From contig NC_132879.1 of NCBI RefSeq assembly GCF_030463535.1, positions 36,628,425 through 36,692,424 on the forward strand: DNA of 64,000 bases. The letters are read 5' to 3'. Below, piece after piece: positions 37,931 through 49,030 of the stretch. Numbering within the stretch: the stretch's first letter is position 1; each line of letters starts with the position of its first letter. The stretch is from Salminus brasiliensis. Lineage: Eukaryota > Chordata > Actinopteri > Characiformes > Bryconidae. The position numbers and the translations under genes were made by a program. A model generated the notes under the pieces. It was not told where the DNA came from and ran no database searches. It worked only from the letters and a program-made list of their open reading frames with translations.

Positions 37931-38009
37931 TAAAAAATAAAAATAAAATAAATTAAAATACAAATATATACAGTCAGAAAAAGTGGATGAAAACCGTAAA
38001 AAAAAAAAC

Positions 38010-38142
38010 ATATTTAAACTTATGGACGTTTGATCTTCATGTTAACATTATTAAAAAAAGATAGAGGTAATAACTACATACTAAATAATAACCAAATAGA
38101 ACAGTATATGAAAATGTAAAATGTATTACAATTGGAAATCCC

Positions 38143-38173
<31 letters not shown>

Positions 38174-38985
38174 ACATCATTACATATATACATGTTATAT
38201 AACCTCAGACAGTTAGTCTGGTTTGCTGTTTAGATCAAAAGAGCTTCCTGAGATGTTAAAAAAGCAGTAGTTATGTTCTGATTTATCTTTAATTAAAAAT
38301 TTGGTAAACATAAAAAAATCACAGTAAAAAGAAAGAAAGAAGAACCACTCCCGTGATCACAAGACCACAGGTTATGATAAAGTTATGAAATCAAAATATC
38401 CAGTACTGCACCTTTTCAGTCAAAAAAACATTTGTCAGTATTTTTTTAAACATATTTAAACATATAGAGATTCTTCATAAAATGGAAAAAAGTAAATGAA
38501 TAGAAATGCAGTTTTTCTGTGAGGACAAAAATAGACACCCACACATTTATTACTACTCCAGAAGCCTAAAATTAGAATTAGCTGCAGGTAATTAAAACAT
38601 CATTAGAGGGGATTTTGGTGGAGTGTGTCGTATTTAAACCTCAGACATTCAGTCTGGTTTGCTCCTGATTGTTGAAGTCAGCGTGATCTCCATAGCCAGA
38701 TCCAAAGAGCTCTCTGAGGCTCTGAAGAAGGTTGTAGATGCAGATGAGTCTGGGAAGACATGCAAAAAGATCTCAGAACCCTTAGAAATCAGTCTTTCCA
38801 CTGTCCGCTAAATCATTTACATCATTACATCATTTATTTTTTTTTTAGATTTTAATGGAAGGTGCGAATCTTGAGTCTTGCCCCGATGCTTTTTGACAGC
38901 ATTTTATTTGCCTAGTTTTATGACCTCCATCTCTTAGTAGTGTCTCTCAAAATGAAGCTCAAATGTCTATGTTAAATTATGTTAA
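38010..38985 (+). mobile_element. Tc1-like transposon, degenerate, with terminal inverted repeats
   Basis: The left end (GGACGTTTGATCTTCATG, then GATAGAGGT) is inverted at the right end (GACCTCCATCTCTTAGTAG, then AAGCTCAAATGTC at about 38915-38985). Between them the plus strand reads ELSEALKKVVDADESGKTCK then KISEPLEISLSTVR and a stop, the helix-turn-helix start of a Tc1-like transposase. The catalytic half is lost. A C run with a CA tract (38141-38177) lies inside. Confidence 0.75.
38141..38177. repeat. Poly-C followed by (CA)n
   Basis: About 18 C then about nine CA units; a likely site of assembly length error. Confidence 0.9.
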
Positions 38986-39829
38986 CAGATGGTTACAAAT
39001 GTTTTAGGCAGCAGTGAAGTGTTTAAAGTCATGGATCTCAGAAGTAATGATTTGTCCTTAAAATTCCATATAACATTACTATAAACCCAAATAAACATAA
39101 CTCCAGTACTCAGAATATGGTCACATCGTTATGAGCCCCAGTTGCTTCTACTGCGTCTGCGTCTGTGGTGTGGTGTAGTCCTGTGAGTGGCCACCAGGGG
39201 ACCGAAGCTTTTCGAAGCATTGACACAGATGAATCATCTGCATCGGAAAATGATTCAGTGTTTCAGTAAATGGTTCAGTAGATGGCCTCATGTGCCATCT
39301 ACTGTCCTGTCTGTTTACTTCTGATCATCATGATTCCATTGAAGCTCATTCACACTAATAAACCGTTATCACAGGTTGATCTTTTCAACAACAAATACAT
39401 GTACCACTGACATGTGTCGAAATAATAAAATATTAATAAAAATAACTTAATTGGGGAATCTTTTGAGTTTCTCTTGAAGTTGCTTCACAGCACATGTTTG
39501 AACTTCCTCGAGGTAAGTGGGCGTCAGGGGGTTCAAACTAATATATATAATTAATAAATAAATATAATTATAATATAATTAATAAATATAATTATGCATG
39601 GATTAGGATCTGATAAATAAAAACAAACATCTTTTTGGGTTCTCCAGTTTCACCCCGTTGTGCGAATAAGCCAGTTTAGGAGGTGTATATGTAAGCTCGG
39701 GGTAACTGAATCTTGAATCTTTACAACGGTTTCAGTGACGTAACGAAGCTTCGTTGACCGTCATCACGTGACTCTCGTCTTTGGACAGAGGCACCGATTA
39801 ATTGTGTCGACTCACAGCACTGAGGCTCT

Positions 39830-40235
39830 GTCCCATTACTCGCACCCCTCGTTTGCGCATGCCTGCTGTAGGGCGTGAAAGTTCTTTAACTTCCCCTAAC
39901 ACGCATGTTCACGAGCCCCCTAAGAACACTTAGCGCACTTGAACGCGAAGGCTGTTATATTACCCATGTTGCATTGCGATCCAGCAACATTTCTCGCATA
40001 AGCCCTCTGTGAAACCCGGCATCGTGGCCGCTGCAGTGTCGGATGTAGGTTGAAGAGGCACGGTGTGTCCCAATTCTGCACTAAACTGAGCGACGCCTTG
40101 AACGATCACGTCTCTTTTACCCGCAACTTCATTCAAGTGCACATTCAGGAGGGGCTTAGGCTGAGGATTGGGACAGTGTCGAAATGCCTACACTGCTTGA
40201 ATGATCTGGTATGGAGCGTAGCATCTGTAGTTTAG
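39830..40235. mobile_element. Non-autonomous DNA element, GTCCCAATTC family, copy 1
   Basis: TGTCCCAATTCTGC at about 40066 faces GATTGGGACAG at about 40166. The interior (TCTTTTACCCGC, AACTTCATTCAAGTGCAC, TTCAGGAGG) is shared with 62715-62840. Upstream, CTCGTTTGCGCATGCC resembles GTTTGCGCATGCCC at 62405. Confidence 0.7.
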
Positions 40236-40559
40236 GGACCCTCCCCCCTGGACTAACCCAGCACTTTCCACTTTAGATCTGATAGCTTAGGAGCTTTGTT
40301 ACCACGATTTGACCACGCTTATAATTCTTTGTGGTGGAAATAAGGGTTGAGTGCTTTTTTTCTTACTTTCCTACGTTTGGGTAACCCAGATTTTGTGTTA
40401 TTTGGTTTCTCTTGGCCTGTGCTCACCCCTGAAGTTTTCTCCTTCATCAATTAACAATAAACTGCTACCGGTTTATACAACTGAATCGTGTCCAGTGTTC
40501 AGTCTGGCAGAGGGTCTGGGGTGAGAGCCACCTCTCATTTTGTGTTACAGCCCGACTCC

Positions 40560-40837
40560 AGACCAGGTCGTGACAGAATGCTGATGTGTTTGGTAGGAGA
40601 ACCTAGGTTTGGTTGCTGACATCTCTGAGAACTATAACTGTAAAGATCCTTAACACACTAATGGACCACCTCACAAGGCACAAGCTTAAGGCGTTCCCAT
40701 GGCCCTCTGAACTAAACACCTCTGAAAATCTGTGGATATACCTTAAAACAGCTCAAGACTCCACACAGCTAGAAGCTTTTTTTTTTTCCAAGAAGAAATG
40801 GGCAAAAATCTCTTTACCAAGAATTGAAAAACTCTAG
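40560..40837 (+). mobile_element. Tc1/mariner transposase C-terminal fragment
   Basis: The plus strand reads RHKLKAFPWPSELNTSENLW then IYLKTAQ, a decayed form of the WPSQSPDLNPIENLW block that carries the last catalytic residue. It is cut off by the SINE that starts near 40845. Confidence 0.7.
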
Positions 40838-40844
40838 GCTCTCA

Positions 40845-41190
40845 GAGTGGGTCAGCAGGCTAATGTGCTTCCACTATGGCCCGGGAGTCGAGAGTTCGAA
40901 TCCCAAGCCATGCTGCTTTGCCATCAGCTGCTGGAGTCTGAAAGAGCACAATTACAACAGTGCTCCCTCCCCTCATCACTCTTAGCAATGTTGCTCGACA
41001 CATGCGTCTGTTAGCCATTGCTAGGTGTTAACACTGCTAGGTGTTAGCCAGATAGGTGTTGACTGGCTTCCCATGTATCGGAGAAAACATTTGTTAAGTC
41101 ATCACCCTCCTAGTGTTGGGAGCATTGCTAGCGTTAGGGTGGGTTAGTTGGTAGTGCTGAATTGAGGAGAAAAGGGGGGGAAAAAATTGA
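40845..41190 (+). mobile_element. tRNA-derived SINE
   Basis: A tRNA-like head shows an A-box-like TGGGTCAGCAGGC (40848-40860) and a B box AGTTCGAATCC (40893-40903). The body runs through GTATCGGAGAAAACATTTGT and ends in GAGGAGAAAAGGGGGGGAAA. It is a retroposon with internal RNA polymerase III promoter, not a functional tRNA gene: the tRNA part cannot fold into a complete cloverleaf as read. Confidence 0.8.
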
Positions 41191-41213
41191 AAGGCTGTTA
41201 GCTGTGCTGATGT

Positions 41214-42183
41214 TTTATTGAGAAATTGTTCAAGGGCATTTGAAATGTTTAGGTGCTCATGCATGGTGTTTATATCTCAATATCTTGTATATATCTATAT
41301 CAAAATTATATAAAAAATAAAAAAAAACTAGAGCTGCTTTCAACACAACCTCCAACATAACAGGCAAAACTGAACTGTGAACTGAAACAGTGAAGACAGA
41401 ACGCTCACAGAACGCAAGCATAATCAGGGAGGGATGAGCCAAATAATAATAATAAAAAAAGCAGCAAGGGTTTATTACATACATCCTTTCACCCATATGA
41501 ACTCAAGTCAGAAGCTGGCCTTGGTTCTGCAACAGCCCTCAGTCCATGTGAGCAAATCTTAGGTTACTCAAGTAACAGGAAGTAACAGAACAGTACAGCA
41601 GACATTCAAGTCCTAGTTCTCTTTTGCAAACTGGAAACAAGTGGCAAGTGAGTAGAATAAAAGGCACAAACTGTAAGGGAGAATGTATCCAAACACAAGA
41701 CCAATCTGACTAAATGTTCCGAGATATAGAGGGCTGAGAAAATCATGAGGTACATGAGTACAGACTGAATGTGTCCTTATGTAACATTAGTGTGAAAAGG
41801 ACACATGCCACATGCCACATTCCACTCACTGCTTTTAGTGAGCAAAAGCAAATGACTGGGGGTGCTCATTCTATGGTTGTGCCTCTGTACGGTACAAATC
41901 AATATACAATTTTAAATGTGTGAAGTTAATACATCAAATATTGAATACACAGGCTGTGAATCCAAGACAGAAGCAAAATCTTCCGTTTTGGCAAGAATCC
42001 AGCAGTACAAAACAAGGACAAGTATAAATGTACGTGCACAGCAAACAAACAAACAAAAAAAAATACACATCAATTACAATGTTAATCTGATGCTTTAGTG
42101 TTGAAAATGATGCCTTATAAAATAAATTATATTATTTCCCACCTCAAGTTAAAAAGTTCTTAGCTATCAAACTACAAATTTGT
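41214..42183 (-). other. Calumenin 3'UTR and downstream repeats
   Basis: Minus-strand AATAAA signals are at 41471-41476 and 41214-41219, so a long 3'UTR of 0.7-1 kb is plausible. Copy 2 of the dispersed repeat (41852-41915) lies within it. Confidence 0.45.
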
Positions 42184-43969
42184 TTAAAACTCGTCGTGTC
42201 GTACTAATGCTTCCCCAAAGTCAGTTGCTTGACTTCCCACAAACAAGTCATACTTATTGAGTATTTCCTCTTTGGTTAGTTTCCCATCCTGAAAGAAAAA
42301 GTGCATAAAATTCAGTTAAAATAAACAGATTACAGTTAAAAGAAAAAAAGAAAAAAAAAAACAGGACATGAATTTCAGAGTTTTTACTACACCCACCTTG
42401 TTTGAATCAGACTCATAAACCAGGTGCTTGGCCTCTGCCTCTGCATGGTCATAGTCAGCAGGCAAGATCCAGTCCATGGTCTCTTCTTTGTCCATTTTTC
42501 CATCCTTGTTCTTGTCCCTAAATTCAGAGAACTGCTCACGCTCTGTAGCTACCCATTCTGGCTCATCCATCTCATCTTCGTGGTTGTACATGTCACCTGC
42601 CATTTAGAAACAAGCATAGATAGATAAATAAAAGAGTACACCTATGTTGAGCTTCCTAGCCATTGCCTTCCTTTTCCTGTTGCAAACAATGCCTGAGAAA
42701 TTCAGCTTCCTATAGCTTGGACGAAGACGAGGAAGCGGTTCAATAGGAAAGAGCCTGCTGTTTCTTCCAGTTTGTCTCCTGCTTGAGAAATGATTTGCTA
42801 AAAATGTGAAAAACACCCACCAATATACTCTTCCAGGTCAATAAAACCGTCCCCATTCTTGTCAATGTCCTCCATGGTTTCCTAATAGGAATAAAGATGA
42901 GAGAGGCAATGGTTGAAGTGTCATTAGAAAGGCAGACATGAGGTTATAACAAGGCTGGAAGGCAGAATTTCACACAAGGCAAATTAGCACCCCAAGATCA
43001 CCTACAAACAAGCTATTCGAACTATTATAGCTATTAAAGACGTAGAGAGAAAGCATTAGACCCACCAGCACCACAATTTCCTTCATGTGTTCATATTCCT
43101 CAGGGTGAAGGAAGGCAGTGAACTCTTCTTTATCTGCAATACCATCACCATTTTTGTCTGCCATTTTGAAGCGTCGCTCATCTCTGGCCATCATTTGCTT
43201 GTAGTTGTAGCCATCGTCTGGCTCTGGGTCATCTGGAAGGGCACATTATTCATTTTATAAATATTACTAGTACAACATTGTGATTAGTTTTCTCAATGGT
43301 TTGAACTCTGTAGCTGCTTATGTACACTGTGTAAACAATTCTGGATGCATGGACCAATAGAAACGCTCGCTAAGTCACCAATTTGGAGATACATGCTTTT
43401 CATTGGACGGCAAAAATGAAATGAAACGGGTCATAAACTCCTAGACTTACCAAGGTAGGTGCCGTATGTGACGTTCTTGTACTCATCCCAAGAGATCATA
43501 CCATCGTTGTTCATGTCGAAATCTTTCCACTGTCTGTCCACGTTATCATAGATGTACTTCTTCTGTGCCTTTTTAATCCACGCCCTCAGCTCCGCCTCGG
43601 TGACGAAGCCGTCCTGATCAGCATCTATCTTCTCCACAATTTTGCTGGGAAACCCCAAGGCAGAAAGATGGCATCACAAGGCATCTATGCTCAGACCAAC
43701 TCTTACTAAAACACAGCCAACATCTACACTGTTCCTGACAATGCTCACCCAAGTCTATCCTTGCTCTCCTCCGGGGTCAGGTCATCAAAGGATTTGGCCA
43801 CCTCTTCGCCAAGGAACGCATCATGGTCATAGTCAAAGTTTTCGCCATCGTTGTGCTCCTTGCTGCTCAGTAGTGCGTCATGGTGCACACGGTCCTTCTT
43901 CTCTGTGGGCTTACTGGTGGCGTAGACCACGCAAAGCGCAAAGCACATCAGCAAAGGCCTGATCTCCAT
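42184..43969 (-). CDS. calu: Calumenin (calua or calub)
   Basis: Six coding exons on the minus strand: 43749-43969, 43451-43644, 43066-43232, 42821-42881, 42397-42596, 42184-42288; 315 aa, the same length as human calumenin. A signal peptide ([19 protein letters not shown]) is followed by six EF-hand loops at about 81-92, 117-128, 164-175, 201-212, 242-253 and 278-289; each keeps the D-x-(D/N)-x-D-G core. NVT at 131-133 matches the known N-glycosylation site. The C-terminus is HDEF, the CREC-family ER retrieval signal. Calumenin binds calcium with low affinity in the secretory pathway and influences SERCA, ryanodine receptor and gamma-carboxylation activity. I cannot tell which teleost duplicate this is. 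Confidence 0.97.
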
Positions 43970-43990
43970 CTTCTTTACCGACGTCCTGTA
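43970..43990 (-). other. calu: Calumenin 5'UTR part of exon 2
   Basis: An acceptor (GTGTTTGTTACAG) lies about 20 bases upstream of the ATG, so the first coding exon is really transcript exon 2 and exon 1 is non-coding. Confidence 0.7.
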
Positions 43991-44807
43991 ACAAACACAG
44001 TCAATATGAACACAACAGCGTGTGACAGTTACTCCTCATCAATGTGTACAAGAAGGTTTGAAGAAACTGGGGAAACTATGAATGTGGCGTCACCACAACA
44101 TCAGCAGTTTAGCCCCACACATTTATGCGGAGGTTATAAGCAGTGTACTGGCCTGGACATTTAGACATAATATGAATCTGACAGTGTTCCTTTACTTTGG
44201 GCATATAGTGATGAACGGACCAATAGAAATGCTGCAGAAAAACACCTGGAATTAAATCTTTGTACATGGGCTCTTTCTCCAAAGTTTTTCCAGTAAATTT
44301 GCCATTTTGGAGACATATAGTAACAGCAGTTTGGACTATATAATCGTGGTGATCGTGTCCATCCTGTCCATGCCTTACATGTTTTCAAGACTTTTCTAAT
44401 CACAAGTCCCAAAAAGGGACACACTGATCTCCTACAGCTTTCACAATACTCCAAACTAACAGCAGAAACGAAAGTGGCCTCAGTCAAAAGTAGAGTAGGT
44501 GTAGCTGGTTGGTCAGATATGATCAGTGCGAAAACATGGGACATAGGGCATAAACAGATCGCCTTATTTATTCGCAAAACGAAAACACTGATTACAACCC
44601 TTCATCGAGTGATGAAGAGGAGTCCTCCAAAACTGGCTAACCCCGCTCTTTAGCCAGAAAGCTAGCTAGCTAATTCAACGGCTAGCATATACCGTTAGTT
44701 CATCCGCTATTTCCGAGATTAAGCAGTTTAACAATCGGCGAAACCCTTTAAAATCACACATTTCACACGAACAATGTAATGAAAACGGATGTAGCTGGAT
44801 TACTTAC

Positions 44808-44905
44808 GAAGCTGCGGAGCCGAACCACAATTCCCAGAGATATCCCGACCCTCTGGACCCTGATCACACACCCCTGAGTCTCCTCACAGGAGAAACAGCG
44901 AGATC
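44808..44905 (-). other. calu: Calumenin non-coding exon 1 and transcription start region
   Basis: A strong donor (CAGCTTC then GTAAGT) ends the exon at 44808. Within it, ACCACAATTCCCAGAGA (plus strand, 44824-44840) resembles the ZNF143/SBS motif often found at vertebrate core promoters. The upstream limit of the exon is not visible. Confidence 0.6.
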
Positions 44906-45127
44906 CAATCAGAGCGCAGAGAGTGTAGAACTGCTCGCTCATTGGTCCACTTCAGCATGACGACACCGGGATGCAACGACTTGGAGATGTTTAATGCAAC
45001 GCTAAATCTCCGCGCTGCCTCCCGATTGGTCGAAGCGTTTCGAGTGTCCAATCAGAACCCAAAGAGGACACCGTGGTTAACACACCATTGGTAGTCGTCC
45101 GGGGAGGGTCACAGACTCTCCGATTGG
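44905..45127 (-). promoter_or_regulatory. calu: Calumenin promoter with six CCAAT boxes
   Basis: CCAAT or its complement occurs at 44905, 44941, 45025, 45048, 45087 and 45123. Such dense NF-Y sites are typical of ER chaperone promoters. At 45073-45091 the minus strand reads CCAAT, 10 bases, CCACG, one base longer than the standard ER stress element spacing of 9. CCACGTCC near 45139 is UPRE-like on the minus strand. Confidence 0.6.
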
Positions 45128-45655
45128 GTGCAATTTGCCACGTCCCCAAATTTGAGATGGAGACAGACTGAGTCTGTGGATGGTAAAGCGGCTGAGCTCC
45201 ACGTCAGGTAGCTAGCTAGCTAGTGTGCTCCTGCCGTTTCGTCATCTTTCTCGTATTTTTACACAGTGGTGGTGTTTAGTCTGCGTGTACTTCTACCACA
45301 CGTTTGTACTTTCCCTTTATAAATTATGATGCAGCGCATAAAGTTTCTAAACTTTCCGATTTTACCTGTTATATATTCAGTCAACAGCTGAAAATAACAT
45401 AATATGGAATGACAGTAGTTACTCTACACCTGACGTTTAATAATAGCTAATACTGGAATACTAAATACTGGAATTTTGATCATCTTTTTGGAAAGGGAAT
45501 TGAAACCCGTCCAAAATGACCTATAATAATAAATAATAAAATAATTATAATAATAAAATAAAATCTTCCATTGATTTTTTTTAATTATCCTGTGAAGTTG
45601 ATATTGATTGACATCATGATTATAGTGAATTAATACACTATATAAATATAGGGGG

Positions 45656-46870
45656 TGAAATAAGTATTGACCACATCACCAGTTTTTTTAGTTTTTTAGG
45701 TGCTATTGACATGAAATCTGACCAGATGTCGGTAGCATCCAATCCACACATGCAAAGAAATCAAACCGTAGGTGTCCATAAATGAAGTTATGTGTTATAA
45801 GAATTTCCTACAAAAGTCTTCTATAAACTCTGAGCTTTAGTTCCTTCCATAGATTTGCAGTTGGATTCAGGCCAGGTGATCGACTGGGCCGTTCTAGCAG
45901 CTTTATTTTCTTTTTCTAAAACCAATCGAGAGTTTCCTTGGCTGTGTGTTTGGGATCATTGTCTTGCTGAAATGTCTACCCTCGTTTCATCTTCATCGTC
46001 CTGGTAGATGGTAGAAGGTTTTTATCAAGAATGTTTCAAAGGTCCATTCATCCTTCTCTCAATTATATGAAGTGTGCCAGTGCCGTATGCTGAAAAACAG
46101 CCCCAGTCCATGTTGTCCCCACCTTCAAACTTGTTGGTATGTTGTTTTAAGGGTGATATGCAGTGCCTTATGACACACACATGGTGTGTATTATGGCATC
46201 CAAAAAGTTTTATTTTGGTCTCATTTTCTCCCAGTTTTTCACAGGCTTGTCCAAATGTGGTTAAGCTCTTCAGCAATGGAGTCCTGCGTGGTGAGCATGC
46301 ATACAGGCCGTGGCGGTTGAGTGCATTACTTATTGTTTTCTTGAAAATCAATTGTACCTGCTGATTCCAGGTCTATCTGTAGCTCTCCACAGGTGGTTCT
46401 TGGCTCTTGGACAACTCTTCTGATCTGTTTATGGTGAAATGATGGCCCCCAACAATGCTCGCTGGAACCTTCAGTAGTTCAGTAGAAATTCTTCTGTAAC
46501 CTGTGCCATCAGTATGTTGTGAAAGGTTGCGAAGGTTGCAAGAAGAGAGCTCACTGCTTTTACCCATCATGAGATGTTTCTTGTGTGGTACCTTGGTGCT
46601 GAGACACATTTTTATAGGCCATGAGTTGAACTGGCGTATATTAATTAATTAAGTGGCAGGATTGCTTTCTAATTACTGATAGATTTCAGCTGGTGTTGTG
46701 ACTTTTAATGTTTTTTGCACCTCTCTTTCTTCATGTCTCCAGTACTTTTTCCCTGTGTCATTTCTCATGATTACACATAACCTAATTTCTGGACATCTAT
46801 GGTTAGATTTTTTTGCATGTGTGGATTGGATGGGTTGTTACCAACATCTGGTGAGAATTTCATAATCTAT
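45656..46870 (-). mobile_element. Tc1-like transposon with about 100-bp terminal inverted repeats
   Basis: The left end (AATAAGTATTGACCACATCA and on to about 45800, including TCCAATCCACACATGCAAAG) is inverted at about 46770-46865 (TTTGCATGTGTGGATTGGAT). The minus strand between them encodes pieces of transposase: MGKSSELSSCNLRNLSQHTD, SFSQACPN complement strand, and DNMDWGCFSAYGTGTLHIIE. Frames are broken by several stops and shifts, so it is dead. Confidence 0.85.
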
Positions 46871-47004
46871 AATATATTTACTTTATTTATTTATAATATA
46901 TTTACATATATTATTACATACAATATATTGACATGTTTTATAGGGGCTTTAACTAAAAATGATGCATTAGTTTTTTGGGAATTCCAGTCATTTTTACATA
47001 CTCC

Positions 47005-47720
47005 CTACATTTTCACAGGCTCAAAAGTATCTGGACAAAATAACATAATTACTAATGAAACGATTATTTTTAATGCTTGAATGCAAATCCTTTGCAGTCA
47101 ATGACTGCTGAGTTCTATCAGCCACCATACATAAGGCCATAACAGTGCCTCCACCATGTTTGACAGGAGAAGTTGAATGCTTCAGATTAACATCCATTGC
47201 CTTTCTTCTCCATGATCGAGTTAATCTTGCTTTCAGCTGTCCAATGAATCTCAAACTGGTCAAGCTTTAGGTTATCTAGCCTAATCTGTATTGTTTGAAA
47301 ACATTAAAGCGTCTCTTGGCTGTAAACTTTGTAACAGTACACCTACCTCCTTGAGAGTGTACTGACTTGACTATATGTTCATATTCTGTAGTTGTCTCTT
47401 GTGGTCTTCATTTTGGTGTTGCTGATGTTGCTGGTCTGTTGTTGGTGTTGCTGAGCTCGCTATGGCATTCCTTCTTTTTGAAATGTACCACATTTCTGAT
47501 TTATTTCTGCCATCTCTTGGATAGAATTGTCTCATTTCTTCAGCCTAATGATGGCATACTTCATTTGCATCAACCTTTTTGGCATATCGAGATTTTAAAC
47601 GAATGGCTAACATCCATAATTTCTCATGAAATGAGGGAACAGTGGACATCTGGCTATTAAGCTACTTATTACTTAATTGTCCAATTCCATTTTTTGAGCC
47701 TGTGAAAATGGAAGAACTTT
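47005..47720 (-). mobile_element. Tc1-like transposon fragment with terminal inverted repeats
   Basis: TTTTCACAGGCTCAAAA at about 47012-47028 is inverted at about 47693-47709 (TTTTTGAGCCTGTGAAAA). The minus strand near the left end reads RLTRSWRRKAMDVNLKHSTS then PVKHGGGTVMALCMVA, matching the V-K-H-GGG-V/I-M-W block of Tc1-type transposases. Confidence 0.75.
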
Positions 47721-48117
47721 TGATTGCTTGATTTTAAAGTTCACAGAGGCAAAATTACAATAATAAAGTCCCTCTCCAAATGCGTATAGAGTATAGCTGT
47801 ATGTATAGCTTTAACTTGTGGAATAGATGTGACAAGGAACTACAGATGTGTAATTCAATTAGCAATTAAAAAATAACAGTAAGATAGTAAACAACTATAA
47901 ACCGAGGTTATGATCATGGTTGTATATGAAATCTTTGGAATCTTTTGTGGCTTTCGTTTGTTTTATTTGTCTAAACCTAGTATTTGAAGCACTGCCACAT
48001 TGAATTTGTTATGTATAAAGGTTAGGCAATTCTTAGGCAAGCTAAAGCTTCGGCCTGCACCATTTCAGAGAATAATTGGGGAAACAAGGACAGAAATATG
48101 CATATATTAAATGCACA

Positions 48118-48145
48118 TTACTACTACTACTACTACTACTACTAC
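48118..48145. repeat. (ACT)n microsatellite
   Basis: About nine uninterrupted ACT/CTA units. Confidence 0.9.
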
Positions 48146-48349
48146 ACTCCCAGCCTACACCATATCACACATTTCAATGAATAAGAGATAAGATTTATCT
48201 CATATCCTCACTGAGCTATTTTTTAAGAAACACCAGTTTACCTATTTATTTTATCTAAATGCTCTAAAACAAAAATGTCTTGTTGATGAGAAGTCAAGGG
48301 AGAATGGCTAGACTGATTCGGGCTTACAGAAATGCTAACTCAGATAATC

Positions 48350-49030
48350 ACAAGTAGTGTAGAAGAGAAAAGCATCTATTGGGGTGGGCTCAGAAGAAGA
48401 CCATGCCAAGTTGTACTTCTGTCAGCCTAGAACAGAAAGCTGAGGCTGCAGTGGACACCGTCTCACCAAAACAGAACAGTAAAAGACTGGGTAAACACCA
48501 CCTGGTCTGATATATCTTCATTTCTGCTGAGGCACACAGATGGCAGGGTCAGAAATTGGTGCCAAAAGCTTGAATCCATGGATCAAACCTGCTCTGGGTC
48601 AACGGTCCAGACTGGTGAACGCGGTGTATTTGTGTGATGGTGTAATGGTTTTTTGGTTCGTATTGTTTGTCCAAATAGGCCACAACTGACCATGTGCATC
48701 TCTTAATGGCTACTTCCAGCACGATAATGCTCCATGTCCCAAAGCAAGAGTCGTCTCTATCTGGTTTTACAACATGACAGTGAGTTTGGTGTACTTCAGC
48801 CACTTTCCCAGTCACCAGATCTGATTCCAGTAGAACGTCTTTGGGATGTGTTACAACGAGAGATTCACAGCATGAAAGTTCTGAAAAATGATGCATTCAA
48901 GTCAACATGGACCAGAATCTCCCCAATGTTACCACCCCAGTGTTCATACAGTATTCTTAATAAATTGCTTGATGAAACCTGGGTTCTGTTGACTGAACCT
49001 AATATATGCAATATAAAAACCTCCTGATAA
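48350..49030 (+). mobile_element. Tc1/mariner transposase remnant
   Basis: The plus strand contains HDSEFGVLQPLSQSPDLIPV then ERLWDVLQREIHSMKVLKND, the SQSPDLNPIE-LWDVL-R-I block with the final acidic residue. Upstream, CAGTGGACACCGTCTCACCA and the TGGTC text fit the middle of the same transposase, with frameshifts. Confidence 0.8.

Noticed and set aside
40893-40903. B-box-like sequence as a tRNA gene
   Set aside because: The flanking sequence is SINE body and the head does not form a complete cloverleaf.
43642-43962. 106-codon open frame on the plus strand
   Set aside because: Shadow of calumenin exon 1 and the adjoining intron on the other strand.
48118-48145. Short regular repeats as a CRISPR array
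   Set aside because: It is a trinucleotide microsatellite without spacers, in a vertebrate genome.
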